Part shown: positions 1-9,606 of the stretch, piece after piece | Position numbering within the stretch: position 1 is the stretch's first letter | How the letters are laid out: each line of letters begins with the position of its first letter | Source of the DNA: Zymoseptoria tritici IPO323 | Lineage: Eukaryota; Ascomycota; Dothideomycetes; Mycosphaerellales; Mycosphaerellaceae | Length of the DNA: 64,000 bases | Direction: 5' to 3' | Assembly: GCF_000219625.1 (NCBI RefSeq) | Contig: NC_018217.1 | Location: 3,162,001-3,226,000, forward strand | Position numbers and translations under genes: made by a program | Notes under the pieces: model-generated | The model's input: only the letters and a program-made list of their open reading frames with translations | The model's database searches: none | What the model was told of the DNA's origin: nothing

Positions 1-2773
1 CGTCGTCAGATTCGGCGTCTTCTCCATTGCTCTTCTGTGCGATCTGCGGTTCGGGAATGAAGAGGTCTCCGACTGCCAGACCAGCTACAAGGGCGATAGT
101 ATGTGCTAGAGCGCCATTGCGCAGGCCGAGCAGGAGCATCTTGCCGAAGCGAGGGTTGACGGGATAGTGGATGAGCTCCTTCCCGATGTCTGTGATCTTG
201 CCAACTCTCTTGTCGATCGCTCCAAGGTTTCTCAGTAGTCTTTCTGCCGCCGAGAGCTGCTCGCTCTGTGGAGGCGTAGGGAATGGAAAGTTAACGACAT
301 TGTCAACCTCCATGTTCTTGAGCTGCAGGACTGTACCCTCGATGGGCGTCCTCAAAATTTCCGGCAGGGTATGCTCATCAAAGTACTGCTCATATATAGC
401 AGAACTGTACAGACGATAGCAGTGTCCAGGACCCGTCCTACCTGCTCGACCCATTCGTTGTGAAGCGCTTGCTTTTGATATCCAGTCGATTTTGAATTCT
501 TGCACGCCAGTAGAAATGTTGTATTTCTTCTCTTTGCTCCGGCCACTGTCGAAGACGTACTTGATACCTGGAATAGTGAGAGACGTCTCAGCTACATTCG
601 TCGCCAGCACAATGATTCGAGAGTCGTCAGGCACGGGCTCAAACACTCGCATCTGTTGTGATGTTGGTAGTGAAGCATACAACGGTAGGACATGTGCTTT
701 GAGAGGACCTTTCGGCTTGGGTGCAGCCGGGTCGTCTTCCACCGCGAACTCCGTATCGTCTTCGTCATCGTCGAATCCTGTGATCTCCGGCTCGTCGTCG
801 TCTGACTGATCGTCAAGTTCACGTTCCAGGTAGTCATTACTGTTTCTGTTCTCGGACCCATTTTCACGCTTCTTTGAAAAGTCCAGACCGGCAGCCTGTC
901 CTCCCAAAGCGTCCTTCAACCTCTTAGCAACAGTCTGAATCTCCTCCTGACCCGTCAGGAAGACCAGAATACCACCAGGTGGCAGCTTCTTATGTCCTCG
1001 CGACACTTTAGCTACAGTCTCCGCGACATAGTCTCTCTGCGTTCGCCTGGCGAAATGCTCAGTAACAGCATACTGCCGGCCCTCGGCCTGCACGATCGGC
1101 GGTCGGATACTCCTGAACAGCCGGTCGTTCGCGAGGAAATCTGCTACCCGCAATGTAGCACTCATGATGATGAGCTTCAGCGGCTTGTGCTTTTCCGGCG
1201 CTTCACGGCTGAGCTCCTGTCGAAGAGGAACGATGCGGGACAGCATACCAATGAGGATGTCGGTATTGACACTCCTCTCGTGAGCTTCATCGATGACGAT
1301 CGCGCTGTACTTGCTCAGAACAAAGTCATTGCCAATCTCTCGAAGCAGGATTCCATCGGTCATGAATTTGATGCTGGTATCTCGCGCTGCGGTGCTGTCG
1401 TATCGGACTTGATGCGCCACTTTCTTGCCGAATTCTGGTCCTAACTCGTGAGCTACGCGACTTGCAACCGATACCGCTGCTACTCTCCGAGGTTGTGTGA
1501 TGCCGATCATGCCGGTCATCGCATAGCCATTCTCGAGCAACATTTGTGGGAGCTGTGTCGTTTTTCCAGACCCTGTTGCTCCACAGACTACCACAATCGG
1601 GTTATTGTGAATGGCCTCCATGATTTTCTGCTCATCCTGCACGACTGGTAGCTCCAGCCGAGCTGCCTGCACCTCCTCAGAGCGCGGGACCACTACCGCA
1701 GTGGCGGGTCGATATGCGTCTTTGTTCGGGTGTTGAACTGCGTTGGCAATCTCTACAACTTCTGTGTCGGGCGAAGGTGCTCGCGGTTTGAACGCTGCGC
1801 TGATAGCAGGATCATTTGTAGGAGCTGTTGAAGGTGTGAAGCCGAGCGACTCATTTCGTTGTGAATCTGCCCACGCCTTGAATGCAGACACACGAGCTGG
1901 TCTATCTTCTGACGGATTATCATCGCTCTCTGGCTCTGAAGAAGACTCTGAATCCTCTTCATCCGACTCCTCTTCGCTGTCGGATGCGACAGGCGGCTCC
2001 GAGAGCAAGCCCTCGTTGCCCGAGTCGAAGCCATTCCATTCATCTTCTGACGCCGCACTGTCATCTCCTTCCGATGTATCAGAAGCGTCATTCTCATCAC
2101 TGGCCACGTCTTGTTCAACACGCGACCGCGCAGGATTTGCCTGTTTCCGCCTCTTTCGTTTCTTGATCATCGGCTGGCCCGTCTCGTCTGTCTCCAAGGG
2201 TCGTTTTAGGCCACTACCGAATGAGGTCGCAAAGCTTGTCGCCGGCTTCATAACCGCCGCGGCGACTACCTCCTGTTCAACCTCATCCTCGCTGTCCTCG
2301 TTGTCTACCTCATCCTCATTCTCCGCTCCATGACCCACATCCTCCATGTCCGGTCTCCGCTGGAATAGCACCTCATCTTGTCTTCCATCGACATCCAAGC
2401 CCTTCTCCCTCTCCCTCAACGCCCTCTCCACCTCCTCCCGTTTTGTCTGCTTCTGCCGTCCCAGCTTCTTCGAGGAGTGCAGCAAACTCGTATCCACTTT
2501 CCCCACGGCCAACTTCTTCAACAACTCCAAATTCTCCTCTTTCCTCAATTTCGTGTCGATGTACTTGTCCAGACGCTTCTTCTTCTTACTCGTCAACTTG
2601 GTGTCCGGCACAGTCAATTCGTCCTTTAGCTTGCGCCGACGTTCGTCCTTCTCGGACTGCGTGGTTGGCTGTATCGATTCTGCGTTGGTGTTGACGTCGC
2701 GACCTTGTGACAGATGCGTCTTTTGTTTCTCCAGCCGCCGATGTTTCCGTTCGCGAGGCACGAAGGGGGCCAT
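1..2773 (-). CDS. ECM16: DEAH-box RNA helicase, Ecm16/Dhr1 (DHX37) type, 3' end outside window
   Basis: Member of the DEAH/DHX37 helicases that release U3 snoRNA from pre-ribosomes during 40S subunit assembly in the nucleolus (family knowledge). The frame is open from ATG 2773-2771 to the window edge, about 924 codons, with no intron seen. A long N-terminal tail (about residues 1-350) is rich in Lys/Arg and acidic Ser/Asp/Glu runs. Then come Walker A GATGSGKT (residue ~398), DEAH (residue ~495, bases 1280-1291), an SAT motif (~535), an acidic insert (~650-700) and QRMGRAGRTG (motif VI, ~770). This start was chosen because the basic N-terminus MAPFVPRERKHRR follows at once. Homologues are about 1,200-1,300 residues, so the HA2/OB-fold end lies outside. 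It is transcribed divergently from the SAC phosphatase gene. Confidence 0.9.
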   Translation of the reverse strand, partial: MAPFVPRERKHRRLEKQKTHLSQGRDVNTNAESIQPTTQSEKDERRRKLKDELTVPDTKLTSKKKKRLDKYIDTKLRKEENLELLKKLAVGKVDTSLLHSSKKLGRQKQTKREEVERALREREKGLDVDGRQDEVLFQRRPDMEDVGHGAENEDEVDNEDSEDEVEQEVVAAAVMKPATSFATSFGSGLKRPLETDETGQPMIKKRKRRKQANPARSRVEQDVASDENDASDTSEGDDSAASEDEWNGFDSGNEGLLSEPPVASDSEEESDEEDSESSSEPESDDNPSEDRPARVSAFKAWADSQRNESLGFTPSTAPTNDPAISAAFKPRAPSPDTEVVEIANAVQHPNKDAYRPATAVVVPRSEEVQAARLELPVVQDEQKIMEAIHNNPIVVVCGATGSGKTTQLPQMLLENGYAMTGMIGITQPRRVAAVSVASRVAHELGPEFGKKVAHQVRYDSTAARDTSIKFMTDGILLREIGNDFVLSKYSAIVIDEAHERSVNTDILIGMLSRIVPLRQELSREAPEKHKPLKLIIMSATLRVADFLANDRLFRSIRPPIVQAEGRQYAVTEHFARRTQRDYVAETVAKVSRGHKKLPPGGILVFLTGQEEIQTVAKRLKDALGGQAAGLDFSKKRENGSENRNSNDYLERELDDQSDDDEPEITGFDDDEDDTEFAVEDDPAAPKPKGPLKAHVLPLYASLPTSQQMRVFEPVPDDSRIIVLATNVAETSLTIPGIKYVFDSGRSKEKKYNISTGVQEFKIDWISKASASQRMGRAGRTGPGHCYRLYSSAIYEQYFDEHTLPEILRTPIEGTVLQLKNMEVDNVVNFPFPTPPQSEQLSAAERLLRNLGAIDKRVGKITDIGKELIHYPVNPRFGKMLLLGLRNGALAHTIALVAGLAVGDLFIPEPQIAQKSNGEDAESDD

Positions 2774-3092
2774 GGTGGGTGGTCGAGTTGGTAGGAGACC
2801 TTACTTTTCTTGGTCGTCATTGCACGCATGAACTTTTTGTAGATTAAAAGCTCGGATGGTCGGCAAGTGGGGCGGATGATCGACCGGGTCGGAACAACGT
2901 GCGTTGAGGTACCTAGGATTTAGAGTTGCTCTTCCAAGTCCCTACCCTCCCACCATCCATCAAATTGTATGAAATATTGATGCCCTAGAGGTCCCATGTG
3001 ACAATCTTCATGGCTACGTCACAAAGCCCAGATATCTCACGAACATCTCCCACTTACAACTTCCTCTCCCTCACGATCGACCACACTCCAAG
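2774..3092. promoter_or_regulatory. Shared divergent promoter region
   Basis: This 319 bp gap separates the divergent starts of the helicase (2773, minus) and the SAC phosphatase (3093, plus), so it must hold both promoters and both 5' leaders. A pyrimidine-rich stretch with CT/CCA runs precedes the plus-strand ATG. I see no clear TATA box or other named site. Confidence 0.5.
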
Positions 3093-5989
3093 ATGCCAGG
3101 ACTGGCGAGGAAACTTCTGATCTTCGCAGCGGTTGATGGTGTCTTCCTTCTCCCAGTAGGAAACCGAGGCGCAGAATCCAACAGCAAAGGATTCAGGATC
3201 GACTATGGCACGAACACGGTATCCTCCGCCACAAAGCAGGACGACGGCGATGAGAGGGCGCTAGAGGTACACGGAATCGTTGGTAGGCACTCCAATAGCG
3301 AATCTGTATAACCGATCGCTGCTGATCTCGCCGGCCTCCAGGTCTACTCAACCTCGTCTCATCATCGTACCTTATCTCTATCACGAAGCGCGAAGAGGTC
3401 GCACAGCTCTGGGACAAGCCCGTATTCACAATCCGCGATGTCACCTTAATCCCGCTCGCTTCCAGAGCTGAAGCACAACGGGCTATATCTTCCGCACAGG
3501 GAGCTTTGAAACAGAACACAAAAGCAGGAGAGCTGGAAGACACAGATGTCAGCGATGTTGGCGAGGATGCGGAGACGTCCTCGATCGGAAGTGACGATGA
3601 TAATGCACCCCAATCGAAGCCAGAAGATGAGGCGGCAGCTCTAGAGGTACCGAAGACGGGTATTGCAAAGCAGAGTACAACTTTTGTAAAAGATGTGGTG
3701 CAAGGAAAGGGCAACTATGGACGTTTTGCAACAAAGTGGTTCAGCAAGAATGGTGGACAGGCGAACGCGAGACGAAGTCAGGGTCTGACGAGGGAGCAGG
3801 AATCACAAGAGTTGGAAGCACTGCCAGACGACAAATCAGCAGAGGCAAGTCCAAGGCCTAGTGGCGAGTCTGGACGAGATGACAAGGCTTCCGGACAGGA
3901 ATTTTCGAAGTCGGGGATCAAAAAGAGGACGACCATCGAACGACTCACACCTCGGATTCTGCGAAGTGCACGGCTTTACTTCAGCTCTGGCGGGTTCTAC
4001 TTCTCCTACGAGCACAATCTTTCAACGATGCTGTCGCAGCATGACAGCAACAGCTCGTCGGTGCCACTCTGGAAACGATTCGACAGTCTTTTCTTCTGGA
4101 ACAGCCATCTGTTGAAACCTTTCACAGATGCTGGCCACGACGCTTTAGCTCTGCCGTTGATCCAGGGCTTCGTTGGTCAGCGTAATTTTTCCATCGCTCG
4201 CAAGACTGGCTCCGAGAAGGATACGGTGCACGAGAAGGAACCACAATCCACAGACGGCCTCGATGAAGCATTTGAAAAGCCTTCTCAGCCACTAGACTCC
4301 AACTCACACGAACTCCTCCTCACCCTCATCAGCCGACGTTCGATCAAACGAGCCGGGCTACGATATCTAAGACGAGGCATCGACGACGAAGGCTATGTCG
4401 CAAACAACGTCGAAACCGAGCAGATTCTCTCCTCAAAATCCTGGAACCCCTCAGAAAAGACCTTTTCCCTCGTCCAAGTCCGCGGCTCCATGCCCCTCTT
4501 CTTTTCCCAAAGCCCCTACAGCTTCAAACCTCTCCCCGTCCTCTTCGGCTCCGAAGCAACCAACCAAACCGCTTTCCGCAAACACTTCGCCTTCCTCTCC
4601 CAACGCTACGGCCGCTGCTACGCCGCCTCTCTCGTCGACAAACACGGCACCGAAGTCGTCATCGGCGAGAAATACCAGCACCACGCCGAACTCCTCAACA
4701 CCTCCGGCGGCATCGACTCCCGCCCGTTGGGATTCGAATGGTTCGACTTCCACTCCGCCTGCAAGGGCATGAAATTCGAAAACGTCTCCCTCCTGATGTC
4801 AACCCTCGAACCCTCTCTACACTCCTTTTGCTGGAACGAACGCCAGAACTCCCAACCTACCCGCAAACAATCCGGCGTTTTGCGCACGAATTGCATGGAC
4901 TGCCTCGACCGCACGAACGTCGTGCAATCCGCCGTCGCAGGCTGGGCATTGCAGCAACAACTCGCCGAACTGGACTTGTCCATAGACCTCAAAACCGACA
5001 TGGGCACGCAATGGTTCAACACACTCTGGGCCGACAACGGCGATGCCATTAGCAAGCAATACGCCGGCACGTCCGCTCTGAAAGGCGACTTCACCCGTAC
5101 CCGGAAACGAAATTGGACAGGCGCATTATCGGACTTTAGTCTCACGCTGAATAGGTACTACAACAACATCTTCGGCGACTACTTCCTACAAACAAACATC
5201 GACTACCTCCTCGGCAACGCGGGCCCACTCGTCTTCGAAGAATTCGAAACAGACATGATGAGCCAAGACTACGCCCTCGACATGCGGAGCGTACGACAAA
5301 ACGCCATCGACACGTGCATCAAAATCGTCCTCGAAGACCCCAAGGAAGACTTCCTCTCCGGCTGGACGCTGAGTTGTCCTCGCCAATCGAATTCCCTGCG
5401 AACCCTGCCGATGGAAGAATGTGTCCTCCTACTCACGGATGCGGCACTGTACTTTTGTCGTTTCGACTGGGAGACGGAGAAGGTGGGGAGTTTTGAACGG
5501 GTGGAAATGCTGGATCTCAAAGCGTTGTGGAGGGGGACGTATATTACTAGTACATTGGGAGAGGCGCATTTGGATGAGAGTAGGAATGTGGGGTTTGCGG
5601 TGAAGTATTCGCAAAGTGGAGGGAGCGTGGTGAGGACGAATACGAGGAGTTTGTCGGTTAGTGAAGGACCGAGTCAAGAGGAAGCTGAGAAGAAGAGTGG
5701 GAAAGCGAATGAAGTGTTGTTGGCGTTCAAGGCCTTACCGGCTAAAGCGTCGGCGGTTAAGGGGTGGGGTACGGAGGAGGATATGAGCGAGGGAGAGCTG
5801 GTGCGGCATATTTGCGAGGAGATTCGGAAGACGTGGGAGAAAGCGGCGCGGAAAGATCGAGGTGGAGAAGTGGAGAGTGAGGGGTTGGAGGTGGAGGAGA
5901 GGGATGTGTTGTCGGCGGCGGACGCGAGGAAGAGTACGACGTATATTGAGTCGTTGGGATATTCGTTGAAGAAGCTGGTTTGGTCTTGA
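3093..5989 (+). CDS. SAC-domain phosphoinositide phosphatase with hSac2-like domain (two exons: 3093-3282, 3342-5989)
   Basis: Predicted 945-residue phosphatase that removes phosphate from phosphoinositides on membranes. An intron at 3283-3341 (GTAGGC...CCTCCAG, 59 nt, CTGAT before the acceptor) joins two open frames, giving ...HGIVGLLNLVSSSYLI..., a normal SAC N-terminus. The frame has a disordered acidic segment (about residues 125-230). The SAC catalytic motif CMDCLDRT (C-x5-R-T, C about residue 581, bases 4892-4915) is intact. A C-terminal segment (about 700-860, ...VLEDPKEDFLSGW...) resembles the hSac2 domain found after SAC in INPP5F-type proteins. I therefore favour the INPP5F/Sac2 branch over Sac1 or Fig4. 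No membrane anchor is evident. It converges on the F-box-like gene with 92 bp between stops. Confidence 0.88.
3283..3341 (+). other. Intron of the SAC phosphatase gene
   Basis: The donor GTAGGC and acceptor CAG bound 59 nt. Without splicing the frame from 3093 stops at 3311. With splicing the two frames join into one 946-codon reading frame. Confidence 0.85.
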
Positions 5990-6081
5990 TGGAGAGGAAA
6001 GAGAAGGGTCTACAGCACAGGATTTCTGGCCGGAAGGCCTTTTGAATGTGGAACATCGAATCTACGGATCCATTGAAACGT

Positions 6082-6846
6082 TCACCACACCCACCACCTC
6101 AACCCGACCCCTGCCTCGCCACCTCTGATCGACACCACCCCTCTCCGTTCACAAACCCCCAAACTCTCCTCCTGCCCTCTCCTCGTCTTGTCCAGCCCGC
6201 AAAAACTCGCCTGCACGACTAGTGTTCTGCGTCCCCTTTCCGACTTCGCCACGCACAGTTCCCTCACCTCCTCCCTTCCCAGGGTCCTCCACTTCGGCCG
6301 GTCATCCTTCCGTAGACCATCATCCGCTGACTCATGGTCTGGTCGAGCAAGTACGACCTCCTCCCACACCAAAACCTCCCCCACCCAAACCCCCGCACAT
6401 TCCCTCCAGATCTGCCTACACGTCCTGAAGAATTCCGGTTGTGCGAACAGGGCAGCAGAGTTGGACGGCCGTGGGGAGGCGTTGCGGCGGTGAGAAAGGG
6501 AAGCGTGCATGACGTACAGGAAGATTCGATTCCGCAGTTCGGGCGGGAGTTTGAGGAGTGGAGAGGCGGAATTTTGGAGGTGGAGGATTTGGTGCCGGTA
6601 TTGCTCGAGGCGGAGTTTGAGAGATTTGAGGGTGGAGGGTGGGAGGGTGGAGAGGGAGGCGAGGGAGGGGAGAGTGTAGAGGAAGTCTGTGGTGCTTGTA
6701 GGAGGTGAGGATAGAGCCGTTGTTGTTGTTGTTGCTGTGCGCTCCATGGTGTTGGGTGTGGTTGTTTGATGCACGTGCTGAGTTGCCGGATAGCTGCCAG
6801 GTGGATTGGAGCAGGAGCTGGGCTGTGAGCGTCGTTCTGGTGGCAT
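6082..6846 (-). CDS. Small F-box/2EXR-like protein, function unknown
   Basis: A 254-residue single-exon frame. The first ~75 residues are low-complexity Thr/Ser/Pro. A helix with Leu/Arg repeats follows. Next is the LLKLPPELRNRIFLYV segment (about residues 97-112), the LPxELRxxIY pattern typical of fungal F-box-like or 2EXR proteins, then ...FFRTCRQIWRECAGVW..., the second conserved block of that group. F-box proteins act as SCF ubiquitin-ligase adaptors, but many fungal proteins with only this short block have no known partner. A second Met at about residue 34 (MERTATTTTT) is an alternative start. A longer frame on the same strand (6264-7328) is a low-complexity shadow. Confidence 0.6.
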   Translation of the reverse strand: MPPERRSQPSSCSNPPGSYPATQHVHQTTTPNTMERTATTTTTALSSPPTSTTDFLYTLPSLASLSTLPPSTLKSLKLRLEQYRHQILHLQNSASPLLKLPPELRNRIFLYVMHASLSHRRNASPRPSNSAALFAQPEFFRTCRQIWRECAGVWVGEVLVWEEVVLARPDHESADDGLRKDDRPKWRTLGREEVRELCVAKSERGRRTLVVQASFCGLDKTRRGQEESLGVCERRGVVSIRGGEAGVGLRWWVW

Positions 6847-7359
6847 TGGAAAGGTGTAAGTCGATTGTCAAGGTAGAAGTCGGTCGTTGACCTTGATGGC
6901 GGAGTCCGGGGCGATTGTGGGGACAATAATGAGGGGAAATGGGGTCGCGATGTGGGTAATAATCTTGGAATTCCAGATTCTTGGAACACAACGCTTTTAT
7001 GTCTTTTGGGCCGGCCAAAGCGCGAAACCATGGCGGAATACATACAGCACGCCCTAGAGCTGCATGAGACTTTCTCTGCCTGTACATAAAGTCCAAGATG
7101 CGCTGGAATAGCGCTGCGTCCGTGGTTGTCTGTCGATTTTGCCTTGAGTCTCCGAAGTAGCGCCGTGCACCTGCCCGATCCGGCTAAATTGAGAAGAGAG
7201 CAAGTCGGTCCAGACATGGCCGCTGCTCGTAGGACGACTTTTCCACCATCTGACTTCAAGTCCCATCTCGAACAAGCCTCGGGACGTCGAAGAGATGCGA
7301 CGTGCTCGCGGAATGGCGCTTTCTCCAATAGCGGTCGCTAAATACCGGCGACAACCTCA
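6847..7359. other. Intergenic, no gene seen
   Basis: About 510 bp between the start of the F-box-like gene and the stop of the next minus-strand gene. It should hold the promoter of the former and the terminator of the latter. Open frames here are low-complexity and I do not support any. Confidence 0.5.
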
Positions 7360-8445
7360 TCAGAAACTCGACCTCCGCGGTTGCAACGCCTCAAGATCGT
7401 CGACCTCTCCATCCTCCTCCACTGGCATCCTTCTTTGGACAGCCGCCATCCCACGCTGGTTTCTCACGTGATCCACGTACGTCCTCAGTGGCCTCGTCTG
7501 CTCAATCACCGGAGTCCGCAACAGTGAGCTCTCTTCAACAGGCGGCCAGGAGGAAGGTGTCATCGATGGAGGCTCGTCGACTAGGCTTCTGAGATCGTCG
7601 TAGGCGAATGATCGCATCAGGATGGATGGGCCGGGTTTCGGTGTGAGGGATCCTGATCGGTCGCGCCAGGTGGTGGTGGAGTTGTTTGAATGGAGGGCAG
7701 TGGAGGCTGGTGCGGAGCGAGGACTCATTGGTAAGGAGCGTGGTCGTGGCGTTGCGAGTTGGCTGAGTCGTCGGACTGCGATTATTCCTGTTGCGGGTTC
7801 ATGACGGAAGGTGGGTCGGATTTTGGAACGGGCGTCGAGTCGATGGTTAGATGAGGGAGACTTGGTGTCCGACGAGTCTGCGAGGCTGGAGAGAGGATTG
7901 TCCACGGCGGAGTCGATGCTGCGTTTGCGCTTGATCGTGATTTTGCCTGATCGGAAAGGTGATGGTGGCACGAGCGGCGAGCGGCGAAGCGGTATCGCAG
8001 TTTGTGGTGGAGATTCGAGATCCGAAGGCGTACGTGATCTAAGCTCGGCATTGCCGTCTGCTTCAGCAACATGCCAGGGAGCAGGCGTATCCGGCTTTCT
8101 CCACTTTGCTTTTGACCCAGCAATATCGGGCACATCAATCGGCTTGGGCTTCAGCAGGCGGCGTGGAGCTATCTTCCGAAACGTGTTGAGATCCTCGCGG
8201 ACACAGACCTTCTTCGAGCTCGTGTGTAGCCGGTGATTGGACTCGCTGTCAGAGGAGGAGTCGGAAGGTGTATGCGAGGTGAACGAAGAGCCATTGTTCT
8301 TGATTGACAGAGTCGCCAGTACCGCGTTGAAATCACTCAAGTTCTTCTCGCTGAGCCTCGGCGACAATGGAACATGCTCCCATTGCTCGGAGGAGTGGAA
8401 TGCTGTTGCTGGAGTCGGAGTGATGATGCAAATGGAATCGGACAT
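7360..8445 (-). CDS. Hypothetical disordered Ser/Pro-rich protein
   Basis: A 361-residue uninterrupted frame not recognised as a known family. It is dominated by Ser, Pro and Arg with basic patches such as KITIKRKRS (about 165-175), a plausible nuclear-localisation signal. It also has several SP/TP sites and a short conserved-looking stretch PGPSILMRSFAYDDL (about 272-286). There is no signal peptide or membrane segment. Composition and the clear Met start make it more likely real than spurious. It could be a phosphorylated nuclear regulator, but nothing in the sequence assigns a function. Its promoter lies in the gap shared with SEC63. Confidence 0.6.
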   Translation of the reverse strand: MSDSICIITPTPATAFHSSEQWEHVPLSPRLSEKNLSDFNAVLATLSIKNNGSSFTSHTPSDSSSDSESNHRLHTSSKKVCVREDLNTFRKIAPRRLLKPKPIDVPDIAGSKAKWRKPDTPAPWHVAEADGNAELRSRTPSDLESPPQTAIPLRRSPLVPPSPFRSGKITIKRKRSIDSAVDNPLSSLADSSDTKSPSSNHRLDARSKIRPTFRHEPATGIIAVRRLSQLATPRPRSLPMSPRSAPASTALHSNNSTTTWRDRSGSLTPKPGPSILMRSFAYDDLRSLVDEPPSMTPSSWPPVEESSLLRTPVIEQTRPLRTYVDHVRNQRGMAAVQRRMPVEEDGEVDDLEALQPRRSSF

Positions 8446-9606
8446 TCTGGGCGAATGCTGTCAATGCGCTGCTGTTATGTCGGTGAATGAGGGTTGGATG
8501 TCAGAAATATCAAAGAGTGAGAAGCAATGTAAAGAAATACTGTCAATGGCAGATGACCTTGTGCAGGTGACGTGAAGCTAGCCAGTAGCTGAGGAAAGGT
8601 AAAGAAAGTGATGCTGTATTTGACCGGGCAGGGAGATGGCTGCGGATGAGTGATATACACCGGTCCCGGGAGAATGACCTTTTCTGTTTGATGAAGTCTC
8701 ACATGGCTCGACGCCTCAATACCACCGTGCAAGACAGTAATCTTGTCGGTGGCAGCGTTTGTGAAGACAACACGTTTCGTGTTGATGTGGTTCGAAGCGA
8801 TGCGGGGAGGTGCGGCAGGCGCAACGGGCCTTGACGTCGCCAGGAGCAGGGAAGCTGCCATTCTTTCCAGCATCTCCCTCCATACCGCAGTCTTTCGGCC
8901 GTATGTGATCGATCTCGTTAGCTGACCTTCTGCGATGGAGTCTCGATGTTCTTATCCTCATGTTCTCATCCTCCAACGAACACAAGGCTGACCACCGCCA
9001 AGTGATCAACGCGGGTGCAACACACCACGCGAGAGATTGTTCTGGAAGTGAGATTCTCCTTTGCCGCCATGGATCACTTGGCCAACACTGACTGCCCTGA
9101 GCCTGCGGTCGTCCGTTTCCAGCCGCTGCCGGACGTCACATGAGAGACGGCTGCACGCGACCAGGGCGGCGTCGACACTAGTCTCGGAGGAATTGTCACG
9201 ATCGATGATGATGATGCTGTGAAGGAGTCTCGAAGAATGTCTCGATGATATTTCAGCATGTCCAAGAGTTGAGGAGATGAAGATGTTTGAGGAGATCAGG
9301 AGTGGGATGCCATCGATGGATGTATTTCGAGAGACAAAGTTTGAGACTAGTCCCATCTGGGAATCCTTGCAATGCGAGACTCTGGCGAGGTGGCATCTCA
9401 AGAAACGTCACAAAGAATCTTGAAGGAGGAAATTCCCCATTCTCGACCTCATCCATCCACACACACTCGACACTCCTTTGATTGGGAAATTTTGTGGATT
9501 GGATCTGAGACTCTGAACGATCGATCTCAACTCCAAGACTGCGCGACAGTCCATCCCACCCTTCAGGACACGACGTCCGCCCTGACCCAGGAGACCGCCA
9601 GCGACC
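8446..9606. other. Intergenic between divergent genes
   Basis: About 1.16 kb between the start of the disordered-protein gene (minus) and SEC63 (plus). It must contain both promoters. Several short frames exist (for example 8475-8873 minus), but none has recognisable domains or a convincing start. A short ATG repeat lies near 9205. Confidence 0.5.

Noticed and set aside
6264..7328. 354-codon minus-strand frame
   Set aside because: Low-complexity Pro/Ser/His composition and overlaps the better F-box-like frame.
8475..8873. 132-codon minus-strand frame with a hydrophobic end
   Set aside because: No domain, overlaps the likely promoter and leader of the neighbouring gene, and composition looks like chance translation.
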